64,000 nucleotides of DNA from Xylophilus sp. GOD-11R (GCF_033546935.1 NZ_CP137854.1:1736001-1800000); one strand, 5' to 3'. Positions 1 to 8,872 are shown, counted from the stretch's first letter. Notes: generated by a model not told the origin, from the sequence alone. A program made the numbers and translations.

Positions 1-1
1 C

Positions 2-307
2 ACCGGCATCACCGCCGACCAGGACCGCGTGGTGCGTGACTACTACCGCGCCAAGCTGGTCGTGATGAACATGGGCGACGGCTTCACCACCGGCCCGGGC
101 GAGGCGGCCTATGTGGTCAACGAGCTGGTCAAGCCGGCGGCGGTCATCGCCTCGCATGCCAACGAGGTGGGCACGGTCGGCGGCAAGGTGCGGCCGGGCA
201 GCAAGACCGAGGCCTTCATCAAGGCGGTGAAAGTTCCGGTGCATGTTCCGCTGTCGGGCATCACCATGGAGTTCACCGCGCGCGGTGCCTGCGCCGCCGG
301 CTGCTGA
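2..307 (+). CDS. UPF0173-type metal-dependent hydrolase, C-terminal part
   Basis: This is the 3' end of a gene whose start lies before the window; about 101 residues and the stop are visible. The readable part (VMNMGDGFTTGPGEAAYVV, then VIASHANEVGTVGG) matches the C-terminal half of UPF0173/UlaG-like metallo-beta-lactamase-fold hydrolases, including the conserved His of the ASHANE segment. The natural substrate of this family is not settled, so only a zinc-dependent hydrolase role is inferred. The tail has two cysteines near the end (ACAAGC), which I recall as usual for this subgroup. The family call is firm; the function is open. Confidence 0.8.
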   Translation, partial: TGITADQDRVVRDYYRAKLVVMNMGDGFTTGPGEAAYVVNELVKPAAVIASHANEVGTVGGKVRPGSKTEAFIKAVKVPVHVPLSGITMEFTARGACAAGC

Positions 308-326
308 CCGGCCTCCGGCGGCCGGC

Positions 327-346
327 CATCACCTGATTAGGTGATG
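327..346. repeat. Perfect 8-bp inverted repeat behind the hydrolase gene
   Basis: CATCACCT and AGGTGATG flank a 4-base loop, 20 bases after the stop of the hydrolase gene and 66 bases before the next start. There is no run of T after it, so it is either a weak terminator or an operator for the FAD oxidase gene. Confidence 0.4.
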
Positions 347-411
347 ACGATGCGGTAAGCGCCACGGCACCATCGCGCCCTTCGGCGCGTCGGCCGACAC
401 GAGGAGCAAGC

Positions 412-3141
412 ATGGTCTGCCCGGCTTCGAGCTACAGCGGTATCCGAAACGACAACATCGCCTGGTCCAACTGGAGCGGCCGCGCGGGACGCACGCTCAA
501 GTCGCTCTTCGTGCCCGCGCCCGCCGGCGCCGTGAACACCGACGTGCCACTGCCGCCGCCGGTCGGCCTGCAGCAGCTGGTGCGGGTGGTGAAGGACGCG
601 ACCGACAACGCGCGCTCGGTGCACGCCATCGGCAGCGGCTGGGCCTTCGACGACCAGGCCATCGGCGACGACTGGGCCATCGACATCCGCGGGCTGCGCT
701 CGCGCTTGCTCGGCACGGTGGGCGACGCGCAGGTCAACGGCATCGCCAACAACGCGCCGCAGACCGGCGCCGGTCTGACCGATAGCTGGCGCGCCAGTCA
801 GGCCGATCGCGCCGGAACCCGCAAGCTGGTGCATGTGGAGGCGGGCATCAAGCTGTGGCAGCTGATCCAGATGCTCGACGGCCTCGGCCTGGCGCTGCCC
901 ACGCTCGGCGGCGCCAACGGCCAGGCGCTGGCCGGCGTCATCAACACCTCGGTGCACGGCGGCGACTGGATGCAGCCGGCATTTCCGGGCCTGGTGCGGG
1001 CGCTGCACCTGGTGACGCACGGCGGGCGCGAAATGTGGATCGAGCCCGGCACCGCGGCCATCACGCGCGACGACCGGCTCAAGCCCACGCTGAGCTGCCC
1101 GGACGTGGAGATCGTGCGCAGCGACGAGATCTTCCATGCGGCGGTCGTCGGCATGGGTCGCTTCGGCGTCGTGTATGCGTATGTGCTGGAAGTGCGGCCA
1201 CAGTTCTGGGTGGCCGAGGTGGCGACCCGGCCCGATCGCAACGCGGTCTTCGCGGCCTTGCGCGCGGGAGCCGCCACCATCAACAACCCCTTCGGCGCGC
1301 TGCTCTCACTGCTCGCCCAGGACGCCGGGCCGGCAAGCGTGGCCGAGTCCCGGTCCGGGGCGCAGCCGAGCTTCTTTCAGCTGCTGCTGAGCACCCGCAA
1401 TCCGCCGGGCATCTGGGTGCAGCGCCGCTGGGAAACCACCGACCGCAGCGACCTGAACGTGGGCGCGGCCACCGACGTGTCGGGCGACCTGGTGGCGCTG
1501 GGCCTGAATGCGCTGCTGGTCGCCAATCCGCTGGGTTCGATCTTCAGCGCGCTCAATCCGATCCTCGATGCGATCGTCAACGGCGTGATCGACGGCGAGA
1601 TGAAGAACGCCGCCGAAAAAGGCCGGCGCGGACGGCACGCCTGGGTGACCGCCGGGCCGCCGAGCGGCAAGTTTCCGGACTACAAGGGTGTGTCGGCCGA
1701 GGTGATGTTCGACGCCAACAACCCGGCCTATGTCGACTTTCTGCAGGCGATCCTGGCCGAGGGCGGCAACTTCCGTCAGGTGGGCTGGCTGTCGCTGCGG
1801 CCGAGCCGGGCCACCACGGCCACGCTGTCGATGCACAACGTGGGCGGCACGCACGCCGTGTCGATCGAGATCGCCTTGCTGGCCGGCATGGTCGACAACG
1901 AACGCTTCATGACCTTCGTGCAGCAGAAGGCGCTGGCGCTCGGCGGGCGGCTGCACTGGGGTCAGGTCAACGGCGCGCTCACGCCGCAGACCGTGTCGGC
2001 GCAGTACGGCGGCATGTTCGACAGCTGGCGCCGCGCGCTGTGGCGGGTGAGCGGCGACAGCATGGTGTTCAGCAACCAGTTCAGCCGGCAGCGCGGCCTG
2101 GAGCCGGTGGCCGCGCGGGCCCAACTGGCGGCAGCGGTGCCGTCGCCCGACAACCTGCTGGTGGCGCGCTCCGGCCCGCTGCAGTCGCGTCTGTGGTCGC
2201 CCACCGGCGGCTGGACCGCCTGGCAGAACACCGAACTGGCGGTGCCGCAGGACGCCGGGCCGGTCGAGCTGGTGACCGAAGGCGGTCGCTGCCACCTCTT
2301 CTTCGTGGCCGGTGACGGCGGGGTGATGTTCCGCACACGTGCGGCCACCGGTAATTGGGGCATCTGGTGGTTCGTCACCACCACCAACAACGAGAAGCCC
2401 TGGCAGGGCGTGGCGGGCGGGGCGGTGCACGCCGTCTCTCCGGGCCTGGGGTCGGTGCATGTGTTTTACGCAACCGCCACGGGCACCATCCTCGGCCTGC
2501 GCGGCGAGACCGGCGCCGGCGTTTCGTGGAAGGAACGGCGGCCGATCCAGAACGGACGCACCGCACCGGGCGGCCATGTCACCGGCGTCAGCCGGCGGCC
2601 GGGGCAGATCGACATCTTCACCGTCGGCACCGACCGGCAGGTCTACACGGCCGCCTGGAACGCGGCGGCCGGCTGGCAAGGCTGGTGGGCGATTCCCGGC
2701 GTGAGCGCGCCGCCCGGTGCGCCCGTCTGCGCGGTGTCGCGGCGGCAGGATTTCATCGACATCTTCGTTGCCGACGACGCCGGCCGCACCATGTCGGCCG
2801 CCTGGCAGCCGGGCCAGCCGTGGAAGGGCTGGTGGCATATCCAGAACGGACGCACCGCGCCCGGCGGCGCCATCACCGGCGTGAGCCGCGGGCTGGATCA
2901 GCTGGATTTCTTCATGGTGGGCACCGACAGCCGTCTCTATTCGGCCGCCTGGAGCCCGGGCGGTGGCTGGGGCGGCTGGTGGTGGATCAACAACGCGGTG
3001 GCGAGCCGATCCGGCGCGGCGGTGCCGGTGGTGTCGCGGTCGACCAATCTGCTCGATGTGTTCATGGTCGACGGCGCGGGCACCTCGCAGACCCTGGCTT
3101 GGGCGCCAGGGCGTGGCTGGGGTGGGCCGTGGCCGATGTGA
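412..3141 (+). CDS. FAD-linked oxidase fused to a tandem WW-rich lectin/propeller-like tail
   Basis: The product has 909 residues. Roughly residues 40 to 230 look like a PCMH-type FAD-binding domain (SVHAIGSGWAFDD, then LPTLGGANGQALAGVINTSVHGGDW), as in sugar-lactone oxidases and cholesterol oxidase-like enzymes, and a substrate domain follows. From about residue 570 the protein changes into repeated blades of about 49 residues, each with a GWW or GGWW core followed by a DIF or DVF strand. Two of these, starting near bases 2545 and 2839, are nearly identical at DNA level and lie 294 bases (98 codons) apart. Such tails resemble PLL-like or AAL-like sugar-binding propellers. No signal peptide is visible. 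The oxidase substrate is unknown; sugar binding by the tail is an inference. Confidence 0.75.
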   Translation: MVCPASSYSGIRNDNIAWSNWSGRAGRTLKSLFVPAPAGAVNTDVPLPPPVGLQQLVRVVKDATDNARSVHAIGSGWAFDDQAIGDDWAIDIRGLRSRLLGTVGDAQVNGIANNAPQTGAGLTDSWRASQADRAGTRKLVHVEAGIKLWQLIQMLDGLGLALPTLGGANGQALAGVINTSVHGGDWMQPAFPGLVRALHLVTHGGREMWIEPGTAAITRDDRLKPTLSCPDVEIVRSDEIFHAAVVGMGRFGVVYAYVLEVRPQFWVAEVATRPDRNAVFAALRAGAATINNPFGALLSLLAQDAGPASVAESRSGAQPSFFQLLLSTRNPPGIWVQRRWETTDRSDLNVGAATDVSGDLVALGLNALLVANPLGSIFSALNPILDAIVNGVIDGEMKNAAEKGRRGRHAWVTAGPPSGKFPDYKGVSAEVMFDANNPAYVDFLQAILAEGGNFRQVGWLSLRPSRATTATLSMHNVGGTHAVSIEIALLAGMVDNERFMTFVQQKALALGGRLHWGQVNGALTPQTVSAQYGGMFDSWRRALWRVSGDSMVFSNQFSRQRGLEPVAARAQLAAAVPSPDNLLVARSGPLQSRLWSPTGGWTAWQNTELAVPQDAGPVELVTEGGRCHLFFVAGDGGVMFRTRAATGNWGIWWFVTTTNNEKPWQGVAGGAVHAVSPGLGSVHVFYATATGTILGLRGETGAGVSWKERRPIQNGRTAPGGHVTGVSRRPGQIDIFTVGTDRQVYTAAWNAAAGWQGWWAIPGVSAPPGAPVCAVSRRQDFIDIFVADDAGRTMSAAWQPGQPWKGWWHIQNGRTAPGGAITGVSRGLDQLDFFMVGTDSRLYSAAWSPGGGWGGWWWINNAVASRSGAAVPVVSRSTNLLDVFMVDGAGTSQTLAWAPGRGWGGPWPM

Positions 3142-3282
3142 GGCCGTTGTACGGGTGGCGGCGACCCGCAGGCTGACACGAAGCATCGGCCTGTGGAGGA
3201 AGGGCGCGCGGCGCGGTGGCTGACAGGGCGCGGCGGCCTGCTGCGGGCAATATTCAGGCATCCCAATCTTTCGGAGATAGCC

Positions 3283-3534
3283 ATGAAAAAGATCGCATTC
3301 GCCCTCGTCGCCTCGCTCGCCGTGCTGAGCGCCCAAGCTCAGGTCGGCAAGGCCGCCGACCAGGCCACCGACGCCGCGCAGCACAAGATCGACCAGAAGC
3401 AGGCCGAGAGCAAGGCTAAGGAAAGCGGCCCGGTCGGCAAGGCGGTGAACAACGTCAAGGCCGACTACCACAAGGAACGTGCTTCGGCCAATGCCGACAA
3501 GGCCAAGAAGTCGCTGGAAAAAGCCGGCTCCTGA
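3283..3534 (+). CDS. Small exported Lys/Ala-rich protein
   Basis: This is an 83-residue protein beginning MKKIAFALVASLAVLSAQAQ, a clear Sec signal peptide with a probable cut after AQA. The mature part is charged, rich in Ala, Lys, Asp and Gln (DQATDAAQHKIDQKQAE), without cysteine, and probably helical. The start at 3283 was chosen because it opens the signal peptide. No family is recognised with confidence; small periplasmic proteins of this composition are common in Burkholderiales. A strong terminator follows directly, so the gene appears to be a single-gene unit. Confidence 0.7.
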   Translation: MKKIAFALVASLAVLSAQAQVGKAADQATDAAQHKIDQKQAESKAKESGPVGKAVNNVKADYHKERASANADKAKKSLEKAGS

Positions 3535-3543
3535 GCATTGATG

Positions 3544-3589
3544 CAGCCCTTCGGGGCTGAACGGAAAAAGGGTCTTCGGACCCTTTTTT
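3544..3589. terminator. Two tandem UUCG hairpins; the second is a bidirectional terminator
   Basis: The first hairpin is CAGCCC-TTCG-GGGCTG at 3544 to 3559. The second, at 3565 to 3589, is AAAAAGGGTC-TTCG-GACCCTTTTTT with a T-run on both strands, so it can stop the small exported protein gene from the left and nth from the right. Confidence 0.9.
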
Positions 3590-3605
3590 CATGCCCGTGG
3601 CCGAT

Positions 3606-4259
3606 TCAACTTTTCTTCGATTTCGGCGCGGGGGTCTTGGGTTTGAAGTCGCAATAAGGGGCCACCGCGCACTCCCAGCAGCGCGGCGTGCGGGCCACGC
3701 ACACATAGCGGCCATGCAGGATCAGCCAGTGATGCGCATGCAGCATGAACTGCTTGGGAATGCGTTTCATGAGCTTCATTTCCACCGCCAGCACATCCTT
3801 GCCCGGCGCCAGTCCGGTGCGGTTGGAGACCCGGAAGATGTGGGTGTCCACCGCCATCGTTTCGTGGCCGAATGCCACGTTAAGCACCACATTGGCCGTC
3901 TTTCGGCCCACCCCCGGCAGTGACTCCAGCGCCTCGCGTGTTGGCGGCACCTCGCCTTCGAACTGATCAACCAGGATGCGGCAGGTCGCCAGCAGGTTCT
4001 TCGCTTTGTTGCGATAGAGGCCGATGGTCTTGATCGCCGCTTCCACTTTTTCCAACCCCAGATCGAGCAGCCCCTGAGGCGTGTTGGCCAGCGGCCAGAG
4101 CCGGGCGAGCGCCTTGTTGACGCCGACATCGGTGGCCTGAGCGGACAGCAGTACGGCGGCGAGCAATTCGAATGGGGTGGTGTATTCCAGTTCGGTCTTT
4201 GGTTCGGGGTTGGTGGCCTGGAGCGTGGCGAAGAAGGGGGTGATATCGGCGACTTTCAT
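3606..4259 (-). CDS. nth: Endonuclease III
   Basis: This DNA glycosylase and AP lyase for oxidised pyrimidines has 217 residues, the normal length. The helix-hairpin-helix with the catalytic lysine reads LPGVGRKTANVVL, and VDTHIFRV carries the catalytic aspartate. Four cysteines for the 4Fe-4S cluster are spaced C-X6-C-X2-C-X5-C near the C terminus (CVARTPRCWECAVAPYC). The gene ends at the bidirectional terminator shared with the upstream exported protein. The 5' region of this gene is echoed by two broken copies further right (4831 to 4915 and 5002 to 5124). Confidence 0.96.
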   Translation of the reverse strand: MKVADITPFFATLQATNPEPKTELEYTTPFELLAAVLLSAQATDVGVNKALARLWPLANTPQGLLDLGLEKVEAAIKTIGLYRNKAKNLLATCRILVDQFEGEVPPTREALESLPGVGRKTANVVLNVAFGHETMAVDTHIFRVSNRTGLAPGKDVLAVEMKLMKRIPKQFMLHAHHWLILHGRYVCVARTPRCWECAVAPYCDFKPKTPAPKSKKS

Positions 4260-4347
4260 CTTGGTGATTTTACTGGGCGAATGTAATTCCGATTCTCAGC
4301 GGGCTGATTGATGCCATCAAACCAGATCGGCGAGTGAAAACTCTTTC

Positions 4348-4690
4348 GTGAAAGCTATGCCGGGCGTCACGCTTGAGAAAATTACTGTTATGCCTGGCAA
4401 GATCTCAATACTTCCTGGCATGTTTAGTAATGGTGCAAATGAAATTTGCGCTATGGACGTTGAAAATCTGGGCAAGGTTTTTCAGAGGCTATCTTTACGG
4501 TCTGAGCGGCAGATTACTAAATTTTTAGTAAAAGTGAGTTTTTCGGCGGGGAGAGATTCTGCGGATCGATCTGAGTGGTTTGCCATCAAATGCCGCCGAG
4601 TTCATCTTTAATCTCGCCTCCCCAATGGCCGAGCCCGAAAGCTACGCACGCTGCTCGCTGGAATGGGCTTAATAGGCGTCGTCGCACCAC
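4348..4690 (+). pseudogene. Decayed PEP-CTERM protein gene
   Basis: Reading from 4565 gives IDLSGLPSNAAEFIFNLASP followed by AEPESYA, and after loss of one base near 4649 the frame continues LLAGMGLIGVVA. This is the typical end of a PEP-CTERM protein, very like the AMLLAGMGLIG end of the intact gene at 5293. The stretch upstream (4348 to 4560) reads through in one frame without recognisable content and is of lower GC. I read it as the remains of a second copy of the PEP-CTERM gene, with its sorting signal broken by a frameshift. The 5' limit is uncertain. Confidence 0.6.
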
Positions 4691-4830
4691 ATTGCAGACT
4701 TGATTCAGTATGCAAGGTTGTTAATGACCTATTCGGCGACGGCGATCTCATGCATCGTAGAACCAGGCGCTTGTAGCGATAAAAGCCATGCGCCGCCCAC
4801 CTTTTTCAGTTCTGGATCAGAAAGCGTAAT

Positions 4831-4915
4831 GGCGTGTTGACCAGGGCTCATAACCGGGCGAGTGCTTTTTTGGCGCCGATGTCCGTGGCCTGCGCGAACA
4901 GCAGCACGGCGCGAA
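4831..4915 (-). pseudogene. Remnant of the nth 5' region, copy 1
   Basis: On the minus strand this reads AVLLFAQATDIGAKKALARL, against AVLLSAQATDVGVNKALARL in the intact nth, so the origin is clear at both DNA and protein level. It is cut off on both sides and has no start. The remaining sequence up to 5001 shows little else that can be read. Confidence 0.75.
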
Positions 4916-5001
4916 GGAGACCTGCTATCGAGGTCTGGCGAAGAATCATGCGCAGTCGTTGAGCCTGTTCGAACCGGCGATCGCCGTCCCAACCCTTGCC
5001 G

Positions 5002-5124
5002 CCCCAGATCAAAAAGCAAAGGCGGCTTATTGGTTAGCCGCCAAAGCCTGACGCGTGCGTCGTAGACGCCGACATCGATCGCTTGCATTGAATACAGCGT
5101 ACGGTCAGCAGCTCAAGCGGGGCC
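5002..5124 (-). pseudogene. Remnant of the nth 5' region, copy 2
   Basis: On the minus strand this reads PLELLTV, then after a frameshift QAIDVGVYDARVRLWRLTN and LFDLG. The intact nth has PFELLAAVLLSAQATDVGV and ALARLWPLANTPQGLLDLG. It is more diverged than copy 1 and frameshifted. Bases 5125 to 5292 behind it hold the leader of the PEP-CTERM gene and nothing else readable. Confidence 0.7.
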
Positions 5125-5292
5125 ATCAATCTTCAGCGTTATACGAACGTTATGTTACGCCTTGGAATAAAGATGGCTTGTTTCACGATTTGCTAGATCC
5201 ATCGGATCATTGACGCGATTTGGCGTGGGTGTAACCCTTGTCAAGTCTGTTTAAAACGGACTCTTCAACAATTGAACCAAGGACTGAAAACA

Positions 5293-5844
5293 ATGTGCTC
5301 AAAATATTCTGCCTCGAACGTCGCAAGCAAAATTGTCTCAATGATCGCATTAACTTGCGCCGGATTTGGCGCTACGGCTGCTGGGTTGGAACAAAATAGG
5401 GTAAATGTAACATTCGAATCTTATGATGGCTCGGTGGATTTTGGCACGCAGTCGATTCCATTTTTTGGAGCAGTGTTCGGGTCAAGCGATTACAACAGAG
5501 ATATTATTTTTATTAGTCCTGAGTATATCCTATTTAATTTCTTCGATACGTCTTATCAAAACGCTTATAATTCATATATATTTACCAATCTTGATGGTGA
5601 CTTTCCAACAAATTTTACATATGACGAAGCAAAGAGCAATCTTCCGTTTTCTCAAAGCAGAATATCCAGTTCTGGCAATACGCTGACGATTTCGCTATAT
5701 GGCTATAGCGAAGGCGCAGGACAAGTGGTTCTGAGTACCGTATCCGCCGTTCCCGAACCCGAAACATACGCCATGCTTCTCGCCGGCATGGGCCTGATCG
5801 GCGCCATCGCCCGCCGCCGCTCCATCGCCAAACGGCGCGCCTAG
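5293..5844 (+). CDS. PEP-CTERM sorting domain protein
   Basis: This is a 183-residue exported protein. The start at 5293 is preceded by AAGGA at good spacing, which beats an upstream TTG. The N terminus has a signal peptide (IVSMIALTCAGFGATAAG). The C terminus carries the exosortase sorting signal VPEPETYAMLLAGMGLIG followed by ARRR, that is, motif, membrane helix and basic tail. The middle is AT-rich compared with its neighbours and has no family I recognise. Such proteins are cut by an exosortase and delivered to the cell surface or matrix; no exosortase gene is in this window. A broken sister copy lies about 700 bases upstream. Confidence 0.9.
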   Translation: MCSKYSASNVASKIVSMIALTCAGFGATAAGLEQNRVNVTFESYDGSVDFGTQSIPFFGAVFGSSDYNRDIIFISPEYILFNFFDTSYQNAYNSYIFTNLDGDFPTNFTYDEAKSNLPFSQSRISSSGNTLTISLYGYSEGAGQVVLSTVSAVPEPETYAMLLAGMGLIGAIARRRSIAKRRA

Positions 5845-5935
5845 CCAGGAACGGCGACAATCCAGGGCTTCGCGCGAAGCCCCTCGCACTGAGCATGGCG
5901 GCGTCGCGACGTATTCCTTCTCGCTGTTCCTGCCC

Positions 5936-7126
5936 ATGACCATGCAATTCGCCGACCGCCTACAGAACGTCGAAACCTCCGCCATCCGCGAACTCTTCAA
6001 GCTGCTGGGCACGCCCGGCATCGTCAGCTTCGCAGGAGGTTTTCCGGATAGCGCGATGTTCGACGTGGACGGCATCCGCGAGGCCAGCGCCCGTGCGCTC
6101 GACGAGCCGGGCGCGCTGCAGTACGGCGCCACCGAAGGCTACGAGCCGCTGCGCTCGCAGCTGTCGGCCTTCATGGCGACCAAGGGCGTCGAGGTCGCGC
6201 CGCAGGGCCTGATCGTCACCACCGGCAGCCAGCAGGCGCTCGATCTGATCGGCAAGACGCTGATCAGCCCCGGCGACAAGGTGATCGTGGAAGGCCCGAC
6301 CTTCCTGGCGACGATCCAGTGCTTTCGCCTCTACGGCGCCGAACTCGTCAGCGCGCCGATCGATGCCGATGGCGTGAAGACCGATGAGCTCGAGGCGCTG
6401 ATCCAGGAGCACCGGCCCAAGTTCGTCTACCTGATTCCCACCTTCGGCAACCCCAGCGGCGCGCTGCTGACCCGGGAGCGCCGCAAGAAAGTGCTGGAGA
6501 TGGCGGTGCGCCACGGTACGGTGATCGTCGAGGACGATCCCTACGGCGACCTGTATTTCACCGATGCCCCGCCGCCACCGAGCCTGATGGCCATGACACC
6601 CGAGGTGCCCGGCAGCCGCGAACTGCTGGTGCATTGCGGCAGCATGAGCAAGGTGCTGAGCCCGGGCCTGCGGGTGGGCTGGATGATCGCGCCGCCGGCC
6701 CTGCTGGCCAACGCGGTCATGTGCAAGCAATTCAGCGATGCCCATACCAGCACTTTCGCGCAAGCCACGGCCGCGCAATACCTGAAGAGCGGCCGCATGC
6801 CGGCGACGTTGGCGAACGTGCGCAAGGTATATGCCGAGCGTTGCCGCGCCATGGCCGAGAGCCTGCGCAGCGAGCTCGGCGGTGCGATCACCTTCACCCA
6901 GCCGCAGGGCGGCTTGTTCTTCTGGGCGCGGCTGACCGGCGCCAATGGCGGGCCGACCGATGCGAGCGTGTTCGCCAAGAAGGCCATCGAGCAGTTGGTG
7001 GCCTTCGTGCCGGGCGCGCCGTTCTTCGCGGCGAATCCGGATGTGTCGACGCTGCGGCTGAGTTTCGCGACGGCCGACGTCGCGCGCATTCAGGAAGGCA
7101 TCGCCCGCCTGGCGAAGGCGCTGTGA
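5936..7126 (+). CDS. PLP-dependent aminotransferase, class I/II (2-aminoadipate or MocR-like branch)
   Basis: The product has 396 residues. It has the fold-type I features of this branch: SFAGGFPD near the N terminus, GATEGYEPLR, TTGSQQALDLIGKTL for cofactor phosphate contact, PTFGNPSGALL, the EDDPYGDLYF segment, and SMSKVLSPGLRVGW with the catalytic lysine. These motifs are shared by LysN/ARO8-like aminotransferases acting on 2-aminoadipate, aromatic or branched amino acids; the substrate cannot be fixed from sequence. The start at 5936 was chosen because the alignment with the family begins directly (MQFADRLQNVETSAIRELF). It stands alone between the PEP-CTERM gene and a small gene 20 bases downstream. 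Confidence 0.88.
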   Translation: MTMQFADRLQNVETSAIRELFKLLGTPGIVSFAGGFPDSAMFDVDGIREASARALDEPGALQYGATEGYEPLRSQLSAFMATKGVEVAPQGLIVTTGSQQALDLIGKTLISPGDKVIVEGPTFLATIQCFRLYGAELVSAPIDADGVKTDELEALIQEHRPKFVYLIPTFGNPSGALLTRERRKKVLEMAVRHGTVIVEDDPYGDLYFTDAPPPPSLMAMTPEVPGSRELLVHCGSMSKVLSPGLRVGWMIAPPALLANAVMCKQFSDAHTSTFAQATAAQYLKSGRMPATLANVRKVYAERCRAMAESLRSELGGAITFTQPQGGLFFWARLTGANGGPTDASVFAKKAIEQLVAFVPGAPFFAANPDVSTLRLSFATADVARIQEGIARLAKAL

Positions 7127-7146
7127 ACCGCCCGCGATAATCCACC

Positions 7147-7491
7147 ATGAAGAAAACTTATTCGCTTGCCGTAGAAGGCAAGAACCGCGACCGCCTGCTG
7201 GACGCGGTCAAGCACGATATCCGCCGTTATCTCAAGCGTGAACGCCGCCGCGACCTGCCGGCCGGCGTGGATTTCTGGGACTTCGACTGCCGCTTCGGCG
7301 CCACCGAGCAAAGCGCCGAGCGGGTGCACCTGGGCAGCCTGATCGAATCGGTGGACGCGGCCGCTGCCAGCGGAGCGGATTCGTTCTATGTGGAAGTGCT
7401 GACGACACACGGTGTGCGCAACAAGGCGCGGCCGGGCGGCACGGCGTCGGATGCCGAAGGCGCGGCGGCGGCCTTCGGCGACCACGATTAA
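7147..7491 (+). CDS. Small conserved protein, probably DUF6172 family
   Basis: This is a 114-residue soluble protein. The conserved-looking core is KHDIRRYLKRERRRDLP followed by VDFWDFDCRFG, which I associate with the DUF6172 family from memory. No enzymatic motif is visible. It lies 20 bases behind the aminotransferase and is probably transcribed with it. Its 3' end overlaps the convergent helicase gene by four bases. Function unknown. Confidence 0.65.
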   Translation: MKKTYSLAVEGKNRDRLLDAVKHDIRRYLKRERRRDLPAGVDFWDFDCRFGATEQSAERVHLGSLIESVDAAAASGADSFYVEVLTTHGVRNKARPGGTASDAEGAAAAFGDHD

Positions 7492-8816
7492 CTCTTCTCT
7501 TGGGGGGGCTCGTCGGCGCGCTGGCTCGCCAGTGCCGCCTGGGCCGCCGCCGCGCGCAGCTTGTCCTTCTTGCTCGGACGCCGGCCCTTGATGCCGCCGG
7601 CGCCGGACGGCGCTTCTGCCGGGGCCGGCGCGGGCGTGGTCTCCACCGGCTCGAAGCCGGCAATGATTTCCCGCTCGATCGCCACGCCGTTGCGCTTCTC
7701 GATCAACCTGAAATGCGCTTCGGTGCTCGCGCTCACAAAACTCACCGCCACGCCGCTGGCGCCGGCACGTCCGGTGCGGCCGATGCGGTGCACGTAGTCG
7801 ACCGCCGAGCGCGGCAGGTCGTAGTTGACGACCACGCCCATGTCCTCGATGTCGATGCCGCGCGCGGCGAGATCGGTGGTCAGCAGCAGGTCCCAGCGGC
7901 CGGCCTTGAATTCATCCAGGATCTGCTGGCGCGCGCCCTGGCTCAGCTCGCCGTGGAAGGCGGTGGCGAACACGCCTTTCTTGTAGAGCTTGTCGGCCAC
8001 GTGTTCGGCGGTGTAGCGGGTGGCGACGAAGACCAGCGCGCGTTTCCAGGCGTGGGCTTTTTGCAGATGGCGCAGCAGCGCGGTGCGCTGTCCGGTGTCG
8101 ACCAGCACGGCGCGCTGTGCGATGTCGGGGCGGCCTTCGTCGGTGGTGGCGATTTCCACCCTCACCGGGTCGCGCAGCAGGCCACGCGCCAGGGCCTCGA
8201 CAGCCGGCGGGAAGGTGGCCGAGAAGAACAGGTTCTGCCGGCGCTCGGGCAGCAGGCCGAGCACGCGCTGCAGCTCTTCGGCAAAGCCCAGGTCGAGCAG
8301 GCGATCGGCCTCGTCGAGCACCAGGCAGGCGAGGGATGACAACGACAGGGCGTTGTGGTCGACCAGGTCGAGCAGGCGCCCGGGCGTGGCAACCACCACG
8401 TCGCAACCTCCGCGCAAGGCCATCATCTGCGGGTTGGCCGACACGCCACCGAAGACGACCGCCACCTGCGGCCGGCCCGGCATCTGGCGGGCCAGGTCGC
8501 GCAGCAGTTCACCGGCTTGCACCGCGAGTTCGCGGGTGGGCACCAGCACCAGGGCTTGCGGCAGGCGGCGGCGCTGTTCGATGACCGGTGGCGGCAGGCG
8601 CTGCAGCAGGGGCAGGGCATACGCGACGGTCTTGCCGGAGCCGGTCTGGGCCGTGGCGAGCAGGTCGGCCCCGCCCAGTGCCGGGGGAATTGCCTCCGCC
8701 TGGATGGGCGTGGGTGTGCGCAAGCCCAGCGTGCCGATGGCGTGGACGAGTTCCGGCGACAGGCCGAGGGCGGAAAAGGGCATGGGGGAGGGCGCGGGCG
8801 TCGGCGCGGGAGGCAA
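7488..8816 (-). CDS. rhlE: DEAD-box RNA helicase, RhlE-like
   Basis: This 442-residue ATP-dependent RNA helicase has a full motif set: Q motif region FSALGLSPELVHAI, AQTGSGKT (I), PTRELA (Ia), DEAD in LVLDEADRLLD (II), SATFPP (III), TTDLAARGIDI (V) and HRIGRTGRAG (VI). The C-terminal tail of about 60 residues is basic and low in complexity (KGRRPSKKDKLRAAA), as in RhlE proteins that use it for RNA contact. RhlE helicases act in ribosome assembly and RNA turnover; which branch (RhlE or DbpA) this is was judged by its short basic tail only. Confidence 0.9.
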   Translation of the reverse strand: MPPAPTPAPSPMPFSALGLSPELVHAIGTLGLRTPTPIQAEAIPPALGGADLLATAQTGSGKTVAYALPLLQRLPPPVIEQRRRLPQALVLVPTRELAVQAGELLRDLARQMPGRPQVAVVFGGVSANPQMMALRGGCDVVVATPGRLLDLVDHNALSLSSLACLVLDEADRLLDLGFAEELQRVLGLLPERRQNLFFSATFPPAVEALARGLLRDPVRVEIATTDEGRPDIAQRAVLVDTGQRTALLRHLQKAHAWKRALVFVATRYTAEHVADKLYKKGVFATAFHGELSQGARQQILDEFKAGRWDLLLTTDLAARGIDIEDMGVVVNYDLPRSAVDYVHRIGRTGRAGASGVAVSFVSASTEAHFRLIEKRNGVAIEREIIAGFEPVETTPAPAPAEAPSGAGGIKGRRPSKKDKLRAAAAQAALASQRADEPPQEKS

Positions 8817-8872
8817 AGGAAGGGTGCCGATCTTGGCACGGATGGCTCGGTGCGGCCCAGCCGCTTCGGCCG

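Noticed and set aside
1306..3471. A 721-codon minus-strand frame across the FAD oxidase gene
   Set aside because: Its composition is Arg/His/Pro-rich without motifs; the plus strand carries the real domains.
4348..4611. An 87-codon plus-strand frame as an independent gene
   Set aside because: It shows no motif, and a better reading in another frame shows the end of a PEP-CTERM protein, so the stretch is treated as a pseudogene.
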